NCBI RefSeq assembly: GCF_003344785.1
Contig: NZ_QPMK01000008.1
Span: 13,440-77,439, forward strand
Length of the DNA stretch: 64,000 bases
From: Thalassococcus profundi
Lineage (GTDB): Bacteria; Pseudomonadota; Alphaproteobacteria; Rhodobacterales; Rhodobacteraceae
Direction: 5' to 3'
Part shown: piece after piece, positions 61,354 to 64,000 of the stretch
Layout: each line of letters opens with the position of its first letter
Numbering within the stretch: position 1 is the first letter of the stretch
The notes under the pieces: model-generated
Databases searched by the model: none
Seen by the model: the letters and a program-made list of their open reading frames with translations, nothing else
What the model was told of the DNA's origin: nothing
Position numbers and translations under genes: made by a program

Positions 61354-62484
61354 ATGACGGACGAAACGGGAAGACTTGCCTTTGAGGACGACAAAGGCGC
61401 GTCGCGTGCAACGTGGATCGCTGGCGCGCTGGTGATCTTAATCGTCGGGTGGATGGGCAGCGGTTATGTCTTGCCCTCGAACGACGGGGATGTACCGCGA
61501 GAGACCGAGACTCGCCTCGCGCCGGTTGCCGTCTCGGTCGAGCAATCATCGGTCGAGCCGGTGACGCTTTACTTTCAGGCCGAAGGGCAGGCGCAGCCGG
61601 ATCGGGACACGTCGATCCGGGCGGAAGCGTCGGGCGATGTGGCCGAGGTGCTGGTCGCCAAAGGCGAGGATGTCGCCGAGCGCAGTGTGATCGCGCGACT
61701 GTCCACGACCCGCGCCGAGGCCGACTTGGCCCGCGCTCGCGAGGAACTGGCCCGCGCGCAACGCGAGTTTGACAACGCAACCGCCCTTCTCGAGCGCGGC
61801 ATCGCCACCGCGGACCGCCTGAGCCAGGCGCGCGCCGATCTGGCATCCGCCGAAGCGGCCCTGGCTGCGGCCGAGGAAGGCCGGAGATCGCTGGACATCA
61901 CGGCCCCTTTCGCGGGGCGCATCGAAACATTGACGCTTGATCCGGGCGAATTCGTGCAGGCCGGAGCCGAGGTCGGGCGCATTGTCGACAACCGCCCGCT
62001 GACGGTTGCCATCCAGGTGCCGCAGCAGGCGCTGAACCGCATCCAGAACGGGCAGGACGCGACGATCAGGTTCATCACCGGCGAAGAACGCGCGGGCACG
62101 GTCAGCTTTGTCGGCACGTCTGCCAATGCCGAGACGCGCACCTTTCTGGCCGAGATCGCCGTGCCGAACGCGGACGGCGCCATCCCTGCCGGCATTTCGG
62201 CCGAGATCAGCATTCCGACGGGACAGGCACAGGCGCATTTCGTGCAACCGTCAACCGTCTCGCTGTCGCCCGAGGGGCGCCTTGGCGTGAAGACGGTCGA
62301 TGACGAGGATCGCGTCGTATTCAACCCGGTCGAGATCGTGCGCGCCGAAATCGACGGTATCTGGGTCACCGGGCTGCCCGAGACCGCCCGGATCATTACC
62401 GTGGGCCAGGGGTTCGTGAACGCCGGCGAGATTGTCGCGCCCGCGCCCGCGAACACGTCGACCGCTGTGGACGAAACCCGATGA
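61354..62484 (+). CDS. RND efflux periplasmic adaptor (membrane fusion) protein
   Basis: 376 residues from ATG 61354; a longer frame to 61312 adds only unsupported residues. An N-terminal membrane anchor (WIAGALVILIVGWMGSGYVL) precedes the lipoyl half (RAEASGDVAEVLVAKGEDVA), an alpha-hairpin coiled coil (~115-170, LARAREELARAQREFDNATA), the second lipoyl half (ITAPFAGRIETLTLDPGEFV) and a beta-barrel. It links the inner-membrane RND pump encoded next to an outer-membrane channel. It has no Cys lipobox. Substrate unknown. Confidence 0.9.
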   Translation: MTDETGRLAFEDDKGASRATWIAGALVILIVGWMGSGYVLPSNDGDVPRETETRLAPVAVSVEQSSVEPVTLYFQAEGQAQPDRDTSIRAEASGDVAEVLVAKGEDVAERSVIARLSTTRAEADLARAREELARAQREFDNATALLERGIATADRLSQARADLASAEAALAAAEEGRRSLDITAPFAGRIETLTLDPGEFVQAGAEVGRIVDNRPLTVAIQVPQQALNRIQNGQDATIRFITGEERAGTVSFVGTSANAETRTFLAEIAVPNADGAIPAGISAEISIPTGQAQAHFVQPSTVSLSPEGRLGVKTVDDEDRVVFNPVEIVRAEIDGIWVTGLPETARIITVGQGFVNAGEIVAPAPANTSTAVDETR

Positions 62485-64000
62485 ACGCGCTCATCGACGC
62501 CGCATTCTCTCGCAGCAGGGTCGTGATGATGGCCCTCCTGATGATCCTGACCATGGGCGGGATAGCATATGTCTCAATCCCGAAAGAGGCCAATCCAGAG
62601 GTGCCTTTGCCGCTGGTCTACGTGTCGACCGGACTGGAAGGCATCAGCCCCACCGACGCCGAACGCCTGCTGGTGGAGCCGATGGAAACGGAATTTGCGG
62701 GGTTGACCGGACTTGACAAAATGACCGCCAGCGCGGGCGAAGGCTATGCAAACGTCCAACTCGAATTCACGCCCGGCGGCGACATCGACGAGGCGCTCGA
62801 CAGGGTGCGCGAAGCCGCGGACCGGGTCGAGGGCGACCTGCCCGAAGACGCCACTGACCTGTCGATCACCGAGATCAATACAGCACTTTTCCCGATCATC
62901 ACCGCCATCGTGTCGGGTCCGGTGCCCGAACGTACGCTGAACGCCCTGGCGAACGACGCCCAAGAGGTTATCGAAGGCGTTCCGGGCGTGCTGGAAGTCG
63001 AGATCGGCGGATCGCGCGACGAATTTCTGGAAGTGCTCATCGATCCGACGGTCTTTCAGACCTACAACCTGTCCTTCGACGAGTTGATCGGCCAGTTGCA
63101 GCGCAACAACCGCCTGATCGCCGCCGGCGCCATCGAAACGGGCGGCGGCCGCGTGGTGCTGAAGGTGCCGGGTCTGATCGAGGACCTTCAGGATGTCATG
63201 GACATCCCCGTGAAGGTGCGCGGAAATACCGTCGTCACGTTTGAGGATGTTGCCACGATCCGGCGCACGTTTCAGGACCCGACCGGCTTTGCTCGGATCC
63301 AGGGCCAGCCCGCGTTGGCACTCGAGGTCAAGAAGCGATCGGGCGCCAATATCATCGAAACCGTGGCCGCGACCAAGGCCGCCCTGACCGACCTCAGCGC
63401 CGACTGGCCGGACAGTGTCGAGGTCACCTATCTGCAGGACCAGTCCGAACAGGTCGAGACGCTGCTGTCGGATCTCGAGGCGAACGTGATCGCAGCGGTG
63501 ATCCTGGTGATGATCGTCATCGTCTTTGCGCTGGGTGTCCGTTCGGCGATCCTGGTCGGCCTGGCCATTCCCGGCGCATTCCTGGCGGGCGTGTCCGCCT
63601 TGTGGGCGATGGGATTCACGATGAACATCGTGGTGCTGTTTTCCCTGATCCTCGTGGTGGGGATGCTGGTGGACGGCGCCATCGTCACCGCCGAACTGGC
63701 CGACAGGCGCTTGCAGGAAGGAGCTTCCCCGCCCGATGCCTACGCCTTTGCCGCCAAGCGGATGGCATGGCCGATCATCGCGTCGACGGCGACGACCCTG
63801 TCGGTGTTCTTCCCCCTGCTGTTCTGGACCGGCCTCGTCGGCGAGTTCATGAAATTCCTGCCGATCACCGTCATCCTGACGCTTTTCGCGTCGCTTTTCA
63901 TGGCGCTGATCTTCATCCCGGTTCTGGGCGGTCTGATCGGCAAGCGGCAACCGCAGACGGCCGCGGCCAAGCAGGCGCTTCACGAGGCAGAGACCGGCGA
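62481..64000 (+). CDS. RND-family efflux transporter, N-terminal part (cut by right edge)
   Basis: ATG 62481 overlaps the adaptor stop by ATGA; the frame stays open for ~506 residues to 64000. First helix SRVVMMALLMILTMGGIAYV and IPKEANPEVPLPLVYVSTGL, then porter domains (LLVEPMETEFAGLTGLDKM, VREAADRVEGDLPEDATD, VLEVEIGGSRDEFLEVLIDP), and from ~330 helices 2-6 (NVIAAVILVMIVIVFALGVR, GMLVDGAIVTAELADRRLQE matching the RND GxxVDxAIVxxE motif, TATTLSVFFPLLFWTGLVGE). It is a proton-driven pump of the HAE1-like group in AcrB-like architecture. The proton-relay Lys of helix 10 lies beyond the window. Confidence 0.92.
   Translation, partial: MNALIDAAFSRSRVVMMALLMILTMGGIAYVSIPKEANPEVPLPLVYVSTGLEGISPTDAERLLVEPMETEFAGLTGLDKMTASAGEGYANVQLEFTPGGDIDEALDRVREAADRVEGDLPEDATDLSITEINTALFPIITAIVSGPVPERTLNALANDAQEVIEGVPGVLEVEIGGSRDEFLEVLIDPTVFQTYNLSFDELIGQLQRNNRLIAAGAIETGGGRVVLKVPGLIEDLQDVMDIPVKVRGNTVVTFEDVATIRRTFQDPTGFARIQGQPALALEVKKRSGANIIETVAATKAALTDLSADWPDSVEVTYLQDQSEQVETLLSDLEANVIAAVILVMIVIVFALGVRSAILVGLAIPGAFLAGVSALWAMGFTMNIVVLFSLILVVGMLVDGAIVTAELADRRLQEGASPPDAYAFAAKRMAWPIIASTATTLSVFFPLLFWTGLVGEFMKFLPITVILTLFASLFMALIFIPVLGGLIGKRQPQTAAAKQALHEAETG

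Overview
The window is about 64 kb of GC-rich, densely coding DNA, most likely chromosomal and from an alphaproteobacterium of the Rhodobacteraceae (Roseobacter/Paracoccus group). This is inferred from the nasTS-nrt-nir-nas gene order, the DUF1826/DUF6525 pair beside a COG0523 GTPase, the PedF and PQQ-associated families, and frequent ATGA/GTGA gene overlaps. I see no rRNA, convincing tRNA, CRISPR array, insertion sequence or phage gene.

Layout. 1-1464: 3' part of an iron/cobalamin-type ABC importer (FecCD permease cut by the left edge, plus its binding protein). 1892-4000: an SDR and an NTF2-like protein divergent from a LysR regulator, with a T-N11-A box between them. 4278-19311: a complete nitrate assimilation locus: nasT and nasS (nitrate sensor and ANTAR antiterminator), a leader RNA with ANTAR-type hairpins before nrtA, nrtA, nrtB, a fused nrtCD ATPase, a protein with three GAF-like repeats, nirB, nirD, nasA, a TrpD2-like protein and cysG (siroheme synthesis). 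19458-24578: an SLC13/RCK anion transporter, a membrane protein, an AraC regulator and a secreted cupin. 24820-30429: a probable ketone/acetoin/diol operon (flavin monooxygenase, acetoin-reductase-like SDR, butanediol-dehydrogenase-like MDR) with an AcoR-like regulator that lacks the sigma54 contact loop.

30677-41938 is a zinc-starvation island: znuB-znuC-zur divergent from znuA with two Zur-box-like sites; a frameshifted DUF1007 remnant; a third Zur-box-like site before a COG0523 zinc metallochaperone, DUF1826 and DUF6525; then a nickel/peptide-type ABC importer whose binding-protein gene carries an in-frame stop, ending in an intact His-rich DUF2796 (ZrgA-like) protein. 42130-51840 is a periplasmic PQQ alcohol oxidation locus: NosR/NirI-like flavoprotein and ApbE flavin transferase, MoxJ-like binding protein, PedF cytochrome c, PQQ-associated ABC binding protein, beta-propeller, Sel1-like protein, and a quinoprotein alcohol dehydrogenase with the Asp typical of lanthanide enzymes. 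52221-61124 is a probable aromatic or heterocyclic acid operon: BenE-type transporter, enoyl-CoA hydratase, acyl-CoA ligase, and a three-subunit molybdenum hydroxylase whose large subunit is fused to a CoxG domain, with an AraC regulator upstream. 61354-64000 starts an RND efflux pair cut by the right edge.

Strongest leads for something new: the GAF-repeat protein inside the nitrate operon, the decaying but partly intact zinc importer with a DUF2796 protein, the AcoR-like regulator without GAFTGA, the NosR/ApbE module in a PQQ locus, and the CoxL-CoxG fusion operon. None of the function assignments was tested by database search; all come from reading motifs and gene order.
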